Origin: an uncultured Clostridia bacterium
GTDB taxonomy: Bacteria; Bacillota; Clostridia; Christensenellales; UBA1242
Assembly: GCA_934772445.1 (NCBI GenBank)
Contig: CAKVMJ010000003.1
Span: forward strand, 1-64,000
Direction: 5' to 3'
DNA: 64,000 bases
Part shown: piece by piece, positions 57,701-64,000 of the stretch
Layout of the letters: each line of letters starts with the position of its first letter
How positions within the stretch are numbered: position 1 is the first letter of the stretch
Translations under genes and position numbers: made by a program
The notes under the pieces: generated by a model
Told to the model about the DNA's origin: nothing
The model's input: only the letters and a program-made list of their open reading frames with translations
Databases searched by the model: none

Positions 57701-60700
57701 CTTCGCCTTGCAATCCGCCAACAGCACCTCCAACATACGCAAACACTGCTGAATCATCTAATCTAAATGCGTTAAATTTAACATTTATCTGACAATTTTG
57801 AAGCACTAAATTCTTTGCTCTACCAACAAGTCCGCCAGCCACATTTCCTTCTTCGGCTTTTATTACAATATCGCCAAAGTATAATTTATTCCTATCGGCT
57901 AACGAATATTTTTCATTTGAAATAACTTTATCCACATAAGAATAAACTGAAGAATATTTTATAACACCAGAAAGTATTATCTGAGAACCACTTGAAGCAC
58001 TGGTTACATTTAATCCAACAAGTCCACCAACTGAGTCCTCACCCATAACAGCTGTGTTGAAATAACTAAATCTATCATCGTTATCAATAAATTGAACTTT
58101 AATGCTATCAATCTCTGCTCTGAATTCGGTTAAGGAATTAATTGCAAAGCCATTTTCTAAAGATAATTCGATTAATGGAGAATTTGTATCACCTTCACCA
58201 TTTAAGTTTACACCAACAGCACCACCAATATTTTTTATACCAATAATCGTTGGCTCTACAACTGCACCAGTTATCTTGCCTGCATTTACACCAGCCACGC
58301 CACCAATATTGTTATTTCCATAGATAAATGCTCTAACTTGGCCATTTACAATCTCGCCTAAGTTTAAGCCAGCCACACCGCCAAAAGCAAATTTAGATGT
58401 TGCGGAAATATTTTCAGCATTTTCTAGGCTTGGATTTAAGCAAGAATAAATATCAAATTCAGCTAGACTACTATCTTTAACTTCAAAACTAATTCTACTT
58501 TCTTTTCCAATATAACCAATCATTCCACCAACAAGCATATTGATAGAATCTATTGATGGGAAACCGCTTGCGATTTTAACTTTAACAGATGAGTTTACCA
58601 CTGCTCCGCCTTGAATTGCACCCGCAAGTCCACCAACTAAAATATTTTTAGAGTTTGCACCAATATTTAGATTTATTCCATATTGATTATTTTGAATTGA
58701 ATAAATCTTTTGACCAGATAAGTTTTCTAATGAATTACCATCATCAATGAAAACATTTTCAATTCTTGATTGAATTGCTAAACCAACTAACGAACCAATT
58801 ACTGCATTTTCATTAGTTGTGTTTATATTCATTTTTATATTCTTAATTGCAATATCTGCAATTTTAGCACCTTGTATTACACCAAACAAACCAATAAATT
58901 CCAATTCTTCTGTGTTGTTTAATTCAATGCTAATGCTTGGAATTGTACCAAATCTAGTTGAACCTACAAACGAGCCTGTGAAAGGGGCAGTTAGCGAACC
59001 AATTGGTTTAAAACTTGAATTAGATAATGTAATATTATTAACTAAAACATAGTTTTGAGAATATGCTGAAGCATTATTTGAAAGTTTTAACAAATCTTCT
59101 TCTGTTGAGATTTCGTAAGGAACTTCCAATCCATCTTGAACAACCACTTGAATATCTATCCATTTCCTATAATCGTTATTTTCCATAGCACTATCAAGCG
59201 CACAAAGTCTTAAATTAAACGATGGAGTTACATAACTTTCATTAATAGGTAAGCTAACAATCCAAACTTTAACAACTTGGTTCTCGCTATCCACTTCAAC
59301 CTCAATACTTGCATCATATATTTGTGCAACAATTGTTTTATTTTCTGGGTTTAATGGATTTAATACATAAGAAAATTCAAACATACTTTTTTCGTTTTTA
59401 ACAAAATATATTCTGCTATCTGTTTCGTTTTCAACATCAAGTTCTCTTTTATCAAAAGTTATTCTATTTAATGCCACATCTGGAATTATCTCACTAACCA
59501 ATTTTGCGTTTGCCACTGTAATTCTGGTATGATTTGAAAATCCAGATTGATATGTGTTGCCATAGAAATCTTCATATTGCTCAGTTACATAAGCATAAAC
59601 ATAGAAATACGAACTAAAATCAAGATATTTATTAGCTGAGCTATCATTTAATATTCTTGTATAAAGGGTTAGAGTTTTGAAATCCGAACTTAATCTATAG
59701 TTTACCACTATATTAATTAAGTTACCTTCTAAAACAACTTCGCCCGACATATTATTTTTATCAATTTTGGTTTGACCAACTGGAAGTAACGATTCGCCAT
59801 TTAATTTATTTAATAAATTCCAAGTTACTTCATATCTGCTCTTAACATCAATTGGTGCGATATTAATTGCAACTTTTGTTATACCCTTCTTTTCTCTCTC
59901 TTCAATATTTAATGTATCTAATGTGAAGATTGAAGGATTTGAAGCGGTGGTTTTTACAGAACCGATTAATGATTTTACATGAACATAAAATCTAAATTTA
60001 AATTCTTTTTGTGTTGGTTCAATATCAATATTATCATCTTCCCAAGAATAACCTCGGATTGTTATTTCAATTTGAGTTTTATAAGCTGAAATATTTTTTG
60101 CAATTATATTCTTACCCTGAACTAAAACGCTTTCTGGAGCAGAACTTATTATCCTATAAGTTGTGTAGCCCCTATTAATATCAAGCAAGTAGGAATTTCC
60201 ATTTTCATTAAATTTGATTGCAACGGTTTGCTTATTTCCAACCAAGGCTGAATATTCATTAAAGTTATCATCATACATTCCGATTTCTTTAATTTCTTTT
60301 AAATCTTTATCAGAATAACTTCCAAGTTCCGCCACCAAATTTTCTGATTTTAAATTCATCAAAACTAAAACTTTAATTTTAAATACATATCCATTTGGAG
60401 TTTGAACTAAAATTTCGCTATTGCCAAGTTTTATTTTTGTAACCTTTATATCAAAACCTGTTAGAGTTTTATTACTAATTTCAACTAACTCGTTATCACT
60501 ATTTGTAAATTTAAAATTATCAATTTTCAAATCTGCATATCTAGCATCAACTTGTCCATCAATATTAATCCAAGATGGGTTTCTTAATGGATTATTTAAT
60601 TGCATAAAATTAAATGTTACAGGAAGGTCAGATAAGAAATTCAAATAAATTGTGGCTTCACTATCACCAATATCAGACCACTTAACATCATCTGGAACAA

Positions 60701-62240
60701 TCCTTACATTAATTTCTTTTGAAATCTCTTCCATTGTTACAGACTTAAATCTTATTCTACATTCTGTAATACTAGTTGACTTGGTAACAGTTCTAAGATA
60801 TAGTTGAGTTCCACTATTTACTTTCGCACCATTTAAAATCTTTTCATAAGTAGCACCCCTTCTTACAACTAATTCAAGTTCACTATTATCATCTAAAATT
60901 TCGCAAGTAAATTTTTCTAAATCTAATTGGTTTTTATCTGGACCTAAAACGCTTATAAATATTGGTGTACCAACTAAACCATTTGTATATGTGTTATAAA
61001 CATAAATTGTATCTGCATTTTTGATTTCTTTTCCATTTTCAGTTTCATAAATTCCTATATCCTCTGGAAACGGGGAAACTTCAACTTGCATTGAAATTAC
61101 TAAATCTTGAAAATATTCTTCATAACCCAAGAAATTTACATAGAATTTTATAGTTTCTGGAGCGATGATATTTTTATGTACGATATTAAATACCCCTCCA
61201 TTTTCTCCCGAAACTTTTGAAACATCAATAAGATTTGATGGAGAAGATATAACCGATGGGTTCTTTTCTCTCTCAGTTTTTATGGAGTACTTAGTTGAAG
61301 TTGATAAATGTTCGGAAATATATAAATAATCCAAAGCATTAACAGTTTCATTTCCATAGTTATACATAAAAGCAAGAGAAGCTTTCAAACTATCTGCATA
61401 GTTTGTGGATAATTTCAATTTATAATAACCATTTGCCTTATCATATTCCAAACTTGGTTTTTCTGCAAGAGTTAGATTTTGAATTTGTAATTTATTCATA
61501 TCAAATGGTGATAAAACTTTAAATGTGGCAGAATTAGTAACTTTTTCTTCTCCAGCCTCATTTTTATATCTGGCCACTAATTGAAAACTATCAACATTTG
61601 AATTTTCGCTAATTGTAATTTTTGTTCCATTAATTGTAACGCCATTAACTTGAGTGTTATTAACAAATTCAAATTTAATACTATCTTTTTGGTTTGTGTT
61701 TGCAGGAACAAAAGTTAGATAATCATAAGCAGAAGATTCGTTTAACAATTCTTCCGTGATATTAGTTGTTCTGCCTTTCAAGATTGGAATAGTATCATTT
61801 TTGAAGCTTAATTCATTAATTGGGATTACAACAAACACTTTATATGTTAGTTTTAATCCACCCTCTTTAGAAATGAAATTGATAGTTGCGTATCCACCAT
61901 TCTTTGCCACAAAAGAAGCCGATGTTTCTTCACCCGAATGAGAAATACTCTCTCCATCAGTTGTAAGAAATTCTATAACATCGCTTGGCTGTTCGATAGA
62001 TATATCCACTCTTCTATCAATTGAACTATCTCCACCCGTAACTTTAGCGGTTAGTGTAAAGGTTGATGAAGAAGAAGTGAGAACAAACTCATTTCTTTTC
62101 ATTTCCTCATTATATTCAACAGATGAAGAACTTATTTCCATTTTTAAATTTTTATACGGATTACCGCAAGCCACTAATGTGCAACCCGTAACCATAAACA
62201 TAACAAAAATAAATAATAAATTTTTCGCAAGTTTTTTCAT
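42720..62240 (-). CDS. giant GLUG-repeat lipoprotein, about 6,506 residues
   Basis: One unbroken frame of 19.5 kb. A lipoprotein signal (KNLLFIFVMFMVTG, lipobox LVAC with Cys about 25 from the chosen start) implies an N-terminal lipid anchor. The first thousand residues are beta-rich Ig-like material. Six GLUG beta-helix blocks follow, each opened by a capping motif: ISTEEDLLKLSNN (about 1047), YTVEELKNMQ (about 3090), ITSASKFNIY (about 3866), VQTIYDLVNN (about 4643), IINANQLAKFASDWN (about 5322) and IQEPSELAWIARI (about 5659). Within blocks the signature is (V/I)GG-(L/I/F)-(V/I/A)-G repeated every 20-60 residues. About 1650-3090 is non-GLUG beta-sandwich. No LPxTG or C-terminal helix. GLUG proteins are adhesins or polysaccharide binders; ligand unknown. 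The longest frame starts at 62258; AGAGG favours ATG 62240 (or 62246). Confidence 0.9.
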   Translation of the reverse strand: MKKLAKNLLFIFVMFMVTGCTLVACGNPYKNLKMEISSSSVEYNEEMKRNEFVLTSSSSTFTLTAKVTGGDSSIDRRVDISIEQPSDVIEFLTTDGESISHSGEETSASFVAKNGGYATINFISKEGGLKLTYKVFVVIPINELSFKNDTIPILKGRTTNITEELLNESSAYDYLTFVPANTNQKDSIKFEFVNNTQVNGVTINGTKITISENSNVDSFQLVARYKNEAGEEKVTNSATFKVLSPFDMNKLQIQNLTLAEKPSLEYDKANGYYKLKLSTNYADSLKASLAFMYNYGNETVNALDYLYISEHLSTSTKYSIKTEREKNPSVISSPSNLIDVSKVSGENGGVFNIVHKNIIAPETIKFYVNFLGYEEYFQDLVISMQVEVSPFPEDIGIYETENGKEIKNADTIYVYNTYTNGLVGTPIFISVLGPDKNQLDLEKFTCEILDDNSELELVVRRGATYEKILNGAKVNSGTQLYLRTVTKSTSITECRIRFKSVTMEEISKEINVRIVPDDVKWSDIGDSEATIYLNFLSDLPVTFNFMQLNNPLRNPSWINIDGQVDARYADLKIDNFKFTNSDNELVEISNKTLTGFDIKVTKIKLGNSEILVQTPNGYVFKIKVLVLMNLKSENLVAELGSYSDKDLKEIKEIGMYDDNFNEYSALVGNKQTVAIKFNENGNSYLLDINRGYTTYRIISSAPESVLVQGKNIIAKNISAYKTQIEITIRGYSWEDDNIDIEPTQKEFKFRFYVHVKSLIGSVKTTASNPSIFTLDTLNIEEREKKGITKVAINIAPIDVKSRYEVTWNLLNKLNGESLLPVGQTKIDKNNMSGEVVLEGNLINIVVNYRLSSDFKTLTLYTRILNDSSANKYLDFSSYFYVYAYVTEQYEDFYGNTYQSGFSNHTRITVANAKLVSEIIPDVALNRITFDKRELDVENETDSRIYFVKNEKSMFEFSYVLNPLNPENKTIVAQIYDASIEVEVDSENQVVKVWIVSLPINESYVTPSFNLRLCALDSAMENNDYRKWIDIQVVVQDGLEVPYEISTEEDLLKLSNNASAYSQNYVLVNNITLSNSSFKPIGSLTAPFTGSFVGSTRFGTIPSISIELNNTEELEFIGLFGVIQGAKIADIAIKNIKMNINTTNENAVIGSLVGLAIQSRIENVFIDDGNSLENLSGQKIYSIQNNQYGINLNIGANSKNILVGGLAGAIQGGAVVNSSVKVKIASGFPSIDSINMLVGGMIGYIGKESRISFEVKDSSLAEFDIYSCLNPSLENAENISATSKFAFGGVAGLNLGEIVNGQVRAFIYGNNNIGGVAGVNAGKITGAVVEPTIIGIKNIGGAVGVNLNGEGDTNSPLIELSLENGFAINSLTEFRAEIDSIKVQFIDNDDRFSYFNTAVMGEDSVGGLVGLNVTSASSGSQIILSGVIKYSSVYSYVDKVISNEKYSLADRNKLYFGDIVIKAEEGNVAGGLVGRAKNLVLQNCQINVKFNAFRLDDSAVFAYVGGAVGGLQGEDNSIAIVLKNMVVDGYFKNDNLKAGGFIGDATGIISNASIRSSGGNITYSLSKSYKYGDENFGAYNIINSYSLLKEYGTTNVVQNFAGINEYSEKIVSESLDLVKFNRQYFAKTTVTNLTQAKTVVSNIFNQTIDTVDSGAFASMLNGYGFVIDDKVENNRSFDSWCELLSNLQYKVVLTIRIVNEKTISSKVETLYYTTYETLPSYAKLDDNGNTGNYSKVVSTTTINKKFRVPNILILNSFYIGFESFVVIKNGSNYEIGANLITINESYAKNGNIVLETYKKQINGNYVSYIGSDLSLHYIEESKTLRCDENGDADSNGKFIKINNQLYYYDSIERFSRTLVDVKLYQDNLFLTNLIISNINYYSNFRNSSWNLEIIDVIDNETGWDKTNGKPANLDKKDYYLNQEVNNGFPIVLSKDKEKNGKVQFVVDLPPKNLSIECNFVDKTYPSEGEVETGTIVKVIETEEILEETYDATSNKLIAKRVESQVKADEITLSYFSVDTEKLPLKFGYYDFNHDGNLDKITQNEKVFTSHINSLIALKNRYLLNDVIKAIATPSFISSSELTIKSNSNLVKIVNENGKAYLVVSGSGVAELSITSKLNTEFSKIIKVNIINAISNIDIYSDSSRTTKLSKNNPTLNIIKNTSSGLYFSISESLTAQDGVDKTLIKLYGAVPLENNNYFDFGVRFYVLANGGTEVYHEGLTGIPDGFTINNQVFKVNKVQDKGELIYIDCDNATEAVISGLNATTYSLMAVPYIKINDNTRVLIYKNSNELSVDSGDKFNINIINGTKSVSTIIDSKTNPFSPSSFETTITTDNPNAKLYIAVQNNKNEYLDLTGDVIMPEEFTFETVESIYDEFTNKDIDSFITDKGTSRLDGAKVYELPLNDKVFEGFTVDKFRVLLTSIQRFDKNHNVIQLEENYDETKYIKYSFTITVLDEYKYYISETENLKFSFFALVNNSEKYGDNNGRVEAVSFDYAINSQAVEKVTLNHYADITLQSYDVETGKPNVITSINQSFISNTLVCGQPGLLHINIHPGYSKVDTLTLSSNVVSGYSVSLEQMYANYITNQSGEINNNYLFGGYYTSLADDEGNVEVSNSLNLKQISYGYPNEDLVEYQYNGNYYVKTSIPTFSDASIKFELHLVGYADGKKVIDEKLIISPQLTPDLVFNSNGETETAIAIGTEVELTVRTNGTIDESKLFNLTVDKNIESIILANKTYSLQDEAVERYILNRQVMPDKDGETYRFYVPYNRDIIGEEFSLEVTVYKIINNNRYESKKKVSFIISEYVINNVVAERVEKNDSGEYELNGNYNQEYALKAVIDAKYVSYKDLTIKFGTALGNSADEIAKNADTILANIRKDITKLEALITSRGLFGEYISLEDLMKNDGANGSNLISTWQNQAGNFGEVEMDRTTIDVLSNRIDEYANQTGVLNKGTLSDAYYLYRSAYWKYVDGDSYETLSVEGNYNGVQITNARASRLNTGISVSIGENSMMELLEPYATLNVRVTNINTQTKLALSVSIGYGKDINGKTSVGLADSAEDIVNREQNKYSKSFDCEFGFNAIQLSNEENPEPIYTVEELKNMQAGVHYILMEDLELENWVPLNTAIASLDGNSYVLRLKSFANFVENSQTNIGLFGVVSEATILKNIILEAVPYNRNFDDTLEIKNAEGDINVVVQDLSQIRFGLIAGENQGTITNAYVTYDADKFREERDGLLGKADGIKASYYSTYKSNNPLLDNSNRTTSIIKISGNTISSSEDIRIGGVVGVNSGYITNSAIENVSIIGNVYVAGFVCENASGGKVASSYFKGGNIYNISEKGAGSYTSNGTAGFAIFNSGEINYSYVYGRGIVQGEFTQTPNISGVTGSTELENGDTFDKRYVGLKYTYNEITNGTSYELNKFLNSQTDTKLTYTNILNQRAVGSVINSAGNASGFIYSNSGVVSNSYSNILILASGSSGFVFANGASASINNSFTLSSVQTNDTYHKPFTGVIFEGSTSQSLNEGKIENSYYMQVNKNDYQQLFDIFSALYSHKDDEGFEENYGKLYVGLQEIFLTTGQGGKNLQFVVNQEKLWSDPFGSGDSTAIGLSSVEFAAYTSFATYSFNSDYAENGTKDPEKLARAVWFIPDANNNKASENKAIANYFKHNSYTSRVPELVSANLKTMSLRKANFIPQLPSNSDIKAVLETLASDMGYIRVKSRILEATTNDGVGYPDNGISNKEIFIGLIGNNTSNSIEEDENRSCGYATKLGEAIIDAYITVKNPLIKTDLIISGNNTVQNIMNNYFINGITYTGSIQGTNYKELSDKDILEILLVAVNSINAIDENSESSYTYSYVQENSKGVNIIYGESVLNPYLITSASKFNIYSLQINNMGEETTVDQDAYLRFVKDIYFDNVLESVKTYKLTFRGDLEGNGMTIQDLKIVAENEKVKEEAIEEIGLFKVLKGEEDGLRGSNVRNLNLDINTISATAVKYVGALAGRIEGGDIENIQILGDENSLINGFNATGGLAGKISGDETIVTNIKSSVSIKSNMYTGPANRYSAKVDDPTHRFNLYHYSTNDEGNYISNIDEVSYAGGIAGILEAKTIDLGSDVVSNANIRSNQVLSDISLRGEVVGGLFGYVGRNSLISNSKLVVSENTRIIASAVGGGLVGHLEGDITSSEVTHENQTAMDSEIYNKVKNFDSNDAKSTISIEWGVAVGDDDGLFEGENPNLFGASNANAHYIGGLAGLSYSGNIEFSYNRVDVASINSKFAGGIVGLSIGLSLKDVYTTASVFSFISYGGLIGIQTMEDAFNNYDLLNASRNNDYYIKNWSDIHRNNMNTTISLGSVVGANLWKDSHKVVNRKTYRIDAYQAEIGSFIGRAMSYNTNSAYLYGDVEWYNTSKNPTNQRVKSESVYFMMAYAKSNSKKLILEIGNATSVKAILNGTDDLNIIGEYQNEANRENEYLVRNLTKYIMFEGSNSIPSTYAYSGDFTSKLKNKDAIGDTDDAFNYYRFSRLANYGSFRTIKEFITGKYMINETKTDGLTARIYDAEYIKGNAIDNHYIVRNYGESELGEYDLTKILLDTTKTGDEREVTLQFSYNGKNSRPQNIYDNWRQDTWFGVSMSETTGTRSENETYVFPRVRTKVYEDVIYVQTIYDLVNNTANYPSKTYVLLNDIDMDNYRESWNPLNSINNPFTGVIKSYNDSTILNVRASIFECADGATFKDFNIETASGKIISAGGDNFGVLVNQANNTKFTNLNLSIIDDIATSALNAGGLVGSLTGNKSRVENCQISFANGIAKSFIISNASVNVGLVAGYVQCEDEDEIPIIANAVGNIVLNGDKSNATIGGLVGKTECAIFINGVASVNIEGTNVDETNIGGLIGYGRSVRIFNSGSACGDVVLNKANNSNIGGLVGKFESFDAAGDAVDKNIGIIIQKSVSNLNIKTEDGYGNNIGGLVGYIKSNNLATDIFLVTYSAGSIKAKESNGISYNTVGGLIGLVSETMGDVIGDGINISSSYSLSKIGILKKEEKVGGIIGEYKRNEVRKDGLFNNICYVYDFIPNHNGYGLAKGYKEFTEGSLNSLKLGGTENAEWVKGSVGTTNMRFPTIKDTLTEIQLGNRNNQNVKITTDITLLTGDDKDKYSAIRYGGTVLPEDLSLENKTIYLSSTFTQSGAKNVSLDCLSVVIGLKDGGMETLVNNGIISEADVNNLTSFNGVFIKSRITTESQAIFNQEKTMYNSYMAYGSSYDYRNDKNEKVSVLDIANIDIKSFLNEYEAGKNQAKFDFEKTWALDKDGRVELRWLITTNQLWSNYQEAYDKSTGTYSIINANQLAKFASDWNNGTVANGAKVEIMADIDLTGYIWSPIGTSARPFNGTFIGNNRRISGINVTTDLSVSGRFVSGKVIGLFGYTRNAKISNLVLSSGILLAGGTETYAGTLAGQNNGASNYSRVQIRTYNGTSKVMLYGETVGGIIGKNFDQPILSQCSFEGYAYGNTAGGFVGSSNSGISFSDCYISNGDITTNINARNIEGKQNVGGLFGFAETSFNIWVDGVIYISTEIDALSSGENVNHSRIAGKIYTISSLATVGGDNKLINISSDTLKTDNSIDGFRFGKIWCRVNSLNNGYPVYFDYWIYGTKMPGEDKYHNENVITDEEKTFIETIKTNGYVDIQEPSELAWIARIVNNGEYDFAGIDVRILNDLDFSSKVWASIGEKPYIFKGNLFGYNLASNTKVERTLSNLTVSDGGLFYAIQNSKIGYIGFSSTNSVSVTSIDEDSAGIIAFIATGDCVIENITNDATLTGLVATTNIGGLIGKAENVIFKNCENNGKFNYKSAGNIGGLAGYVTGSLDIQDCINKSDLNGINVGGFVAIVDGKVLISNSKNSGLITASESAGGLIAIRNSSAEVVQFVACFNNNSVTGKDYVGGLAGKIVSSYDNGVSCVVNNCQNTGRITGSTYVAGLIGFIDAKSSTIQGVNGEITNTGSINANGDYSGSIVASIKAETIELTNLNNIAKVTSKGSFAGGIIGFVDCSNSLIANNIANAGDIETSNSLASYVGGIFGFVGTEIIANEITGNFTQKLYSSGSQSVVELNNITNSGLITANNYSFVGGMAGVMIANNVQAVDILNSRNVTGLNYVGGLFGYVENLTLSGNTYSKETDSGYNDFEKDENNNYLVDDATGLYYISGEIIINNYYQTLNKGNIKGNNYVGGFIGFGMKTSIVGKQVDKSVYYLRNMGNVEGYANVGGIIGKLNHTASSNDYFETISVETDGVVSQTNNDNFNADFNYENNGLKYLVNNGNITAREFVGGIAGDAVSINEVVANYASISLLGDASYVGGLFGSLRGKLNVAKNFGDIINEEEVTLNNIGGLLGYLEIYGERKQEAGSFKWFYYGVTEVKNIQNIGSVTVETTNSGALIGKAQIANSTNLFEFKSKEVISQSMAGNSTNNSFKDVRLFGGKDNKNIEGKNDVNLATFDYVYSNGNSTTLISFYNNHQWKYDSFVNADDETTPMFELVLYKF

Positions 62241-62303
62241 TTCCATTTTCCTCTGCATTTATGTTTTGTAAATTCAAAACAATTATTTAATTTATATATA
62301 AAT

Positions 62304-62331
62304 ATTATATATACATAACGCAAAATATCAA
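62304..62331 (-). promoter_or_regulatory. promoter of the giant gene
   Basis: TTGATA (62331-62326), 16 bases, TATAAT (62309-62304) on the minus strand, about 65 bases before the start codon. Confidence 0.7.
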
Positions 62332-62351
62332 AATAAAATTAAATAAAACAT

Positions 62352-62420
62352 AAAAAAATAGAAAAGAATTTTACTTTAAATCTTTCCTATTTTTAATTTT
62401 TAGAAATGTTTACATTTCTA
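62352..62420 (-). terminator. terminator of sleB-ypeB
   Basis: Two hairpins follow ypeB on the minus strand. TAGAAATG/CATTTCTA (62401-62408 and 62413-62420) has 8 bp and a four-base loop. A longer stem AAAAATAG-AAAAGA/TCTTTC-CTATTTTT (about 62354-62395) then ends in a U-run. Confidence 0.65.
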
Positions 62421-62421
62421 A

Positions 62422-63756
62422 TTAAAATAATAAATCACCATTTTCAGTATGCACAACTCTCATTATATCCAATTCTTCACCAGTTGATGAATCTAAATAA
62501 ACATAATAGGTATAATCTTTCCAAACACAAACATATTCATAAGCAAAACTCTCACCAACATACTTATTGGGAATGATTGCATAATTTCGTTCTTTAACCT
62601 CTAGTTCACTATTTAAAAGTTTTTGCGCTTCGGCAATTCCAAGTTTATCTAAAAACGCATTTCTTTCAATATGATTATATGCATAATTTGTGGCCTCTAA
62701 TCCAACCACCACTCCGCTCGATTTATCAACCTTAACTTTAATCAAATCTGGATAATAAATTACACCATCTACAATTGGGGCAAAATTAAAATAATAATCT
62801 GTGGCTGTGGCCTGACTCCAAACTTCATACATATTTTCAAAACCAAACTCAGCTAAAATATTTTTAGATAACTGCTTTGCATTATCTTTTGTTATTTCAG
62901 TTCTTTTTTCATCGGTACTACTTACAATGCTTAATAGCTGACCACCCTTTTTAGTTAATTGAACATACAATTTCATCTTATCTTTTTTCAAATAGAAATT
63001 ATATGTTTGAATTTTTCCATCACCCTCGTTTATATATTCAACAGAATAACCCTCATAATATTTTAAAAGCTTTTGCATTTTTTCTAATGCTTGAACTTTT
63101 GTGATTTCACTTTTATTTAAACCTTTAACTTCTTTATTCACAACACTATCTGAAAACGGTCCATCAAAGATAAGCGATGGAACTTTGCTTGAAGGATTTT
63201 CAATATTTATAAATCCAGCATCAAAGTTACTTTCACTCTCACGATTAAAATCCACATTATCCAAAATTGAATAATCCGATTTCAAACTAGAGATGAAACT
63301 ATTTAAATCATAAAGTGTTTGCCTACTCTCATCAAACAAATCTGAAATATTTTTAAAATCATCAGAGGATAATTTTTCTCCATTTTCTAATTTTTCAATT
63401 AAGCTTACAACATACCCACCAACAATGTTTATATGATTATTAACTTTTGTTAGTTTTTTATTTTGAATTGGTAACGCATTTAAGTTTGCTCCAGCCAACA
63501 CACAAGAAACATAAACGCCTTGCAAAATCTCTTCTTGTTTTGATGAAGAATTTGTTGCCACCACCTTACTCATTTCCAAACTTACCGATTCAATATTATC
63601 CACCAATTCATAAAAATTTTTTTGATATAAGTTTTCCAATTGCATAGTATATTTATTGTTTTGAACCACTAATGTAACACTCAAAACACATACAGCAACG
63701 AAACTAAAAAAACCAACCAAACTTAATATCAAAATAGCAACATTTTGCTTACTCAT
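62422..63756 (-). CDS. ypeB: spore germination protein YpeB
   Basis: YpeB protects and positions the cortex-lytic enzyme SleB in the dormant spore. A 444-residue protein with an N-terminal membrane helix (about 7-31), a helical domain (about 35-165) and three PepSY-type domains: SEITKVQALEKMQKLLKYYEGYSVEYINEGDGKIQTYNFYLKK, TEITKDNAKQLSKNILAEFGFENMYEVWSQ with VDGVIYYPDLIKVKVDKSSGVVVGLEATNY, and LGIAEAQKLLNSELEVKERNYAIIPN with SFAYEYVCVWKDYTYYVYLDSSTGEELDIMRV. That pattern and the preceding sleB make the call secure. Ribosome binding site GGGAGAG. Confidence 0.95.
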   Translation of the reverse strand: MSKQNVAILILSLVGFFSFVAVCVLSVTLVVQNNKYTMQLENLYQKNFYELVDNIESVSLEMSKVVATNSSSKQEEILQGVYVSCVLAGANLNALPIQNKKLTKVNNHINIVGGYVVSLIEKLENGEKLSSDDFKNISDLFDESRQTLYDLNSFISSLKSDYSILDNVDFNRESESNFDAGFINIENPSSKVPSLIFDGPFSDSVVNKEVKGLNKSEITKVQALEKMQKLLKYYEGYSVEYINEGDGKIQTYNFYLKKDKMKLYVQLTKKGGQLLSIVSSTDEKRTEITKDNAKQLSKNILAEFGFENMYEVWSQATATDYYFNFAPIVDGVIYYPDLIKVKVDKSSGVVVGLEATNYAYNHIERNAFLDKLGIAEAQKLLNSELEVKERNYAIIPNKYVGESFAYEYVCVWKDYTYYVYLDSSTGEELDIMRVVHTENGDLLF

Positions 63757-63834
63757 AACTCTCCCTTCTCTAACTTTATGACAAAAAATTTAATATTTTT
63801 GACATAATAATATATTAAAACATACAATAAACCA

Positions 63835-64000
63835 CTATAACGCAAATACATGATTACCTATAGTTGTTACCACTTGCCTACTATAAATCCAACTACTTGT
63901 TGCCACTTTTGGATTATAATAAAACAAGCAACCATAAGTGGGGTCCCAACCATTCAAGGCGTCTTGAGCAGCCTTATATGCAGTTTGATTTGGCTCTAAA
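63835..64000 (-). CDS. sleB: spore cortex-lytic enzyme SleB, C-terminal end (partial)
   Basis: The frame entering from the right edge reads PNQTAYKAAQDALNGWDPT, YGCLFYYNPKVATSSWIYSRQV and VTTIGNHVFAL, then stop. NGWDP, FYYNP and the IG-x-HVF end are hallmarks of the SleB/CwlJ hydrolase_2 domain, a lytic transglycosylase acting on muramic-delta-lactam cortex during germination. About 54 residues are present; the rest lies beyond 64000. ypeB starts 78 bases after the stop. Confidence 0.92.
   Translation of the reverse strand, partial: LEPNQTAYKAAQDALNGWDPTYGCLFYYNPKVATSSWIYSRQVVTTIGNHVFAL

Overview
This window comes from a very AT-rich, Gram-positive, endospore-forming Firmicute of the Clostridia type that uses the standard code. 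Spore evidence: the 3' end of sleB followed by ypeB, whiA, and a collagen-like exosporium-type protein. Monoderm evidence: Lgt and SipS/LepB lipoprotein and secretion machinery, single-membrane surface proteins, an L10 leader and sigma-A promoters. Genus cannot be read from the sequence; an uncultured gut clostridium is a reasonable guess.

Layout. 0.6-5.2 kb: uvrC-murB-PHP-whiA operon on the minus strand. 5.3-7.5 kb: a Cys-tailed micro-protein, lgt, a small membrane protein and the collagen-like protein. 7.5-8.9 kb: asnA behind an elaborate leader containing an Asn-rich leader peptide and mutually exclusive RNA hairpins. 9-12.2 kb: lepB, then tRNA-Arg followed by an accessory islet of small membrane proteins, a tandem-HTH regulator and small unknown ORFs. 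12.2-16 kb: a large SF1 helicase with a C-terminal nuclease-like domain, possibly defensive. 16.2-18.1 kb: a SIMPL protein and a GHMP sugar kinase. 18.3-19.6 kb: two tandem paralogues with near-identical promoters. 19.7-22.3 kb: cadC-cadA metal efflux with two operators. 22.4-27.8 kb: surface proteins (YRVDEGN-repeat lipoprotein with a membrane partner, a leucine-rich-repeat protein, a membrane-anchored unknown). 27.9-31.3 kb: ftsH and an SDR enzyme. 31.3-33.9 kb: a repeat-built wall/membrane protein. 34.2-40.7 kb: aspS, then rpmG-secE-nusG-rplK-rplA and rplJ-rplL, with a decayed lysR between rplA and rplJ. 41-42.6 kb: two small membrane proteins and a CoaE-like kinase. 42.7-62.2 kb: one gene of about 6,500 codons encoding a giant GLUG-repeat lipoprotein. 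62.4-64 kb: ypeB and the end of sleB.

How it fits together. Much of the window serves the cell envelope: Lgt would lipidate, and SecE and signal peptidase would export, the several large surface proteins found here, including the giant. The housekeeping parts carry recognisable regulation (L10 leader, L1-type leader, CadC operators). The most notable regulatory element is the asnA leader, which looks like classical ribosome-stalling attenuation by Asn codons, unlike the T-box usual for amino-acid genes in Firmicutes. Two genes (uvrC and a membrane gene at 11.7 kb) have a -10 box exactly six bases before ATG and no ribosome binding site, suggesting leaderless mRNAs.
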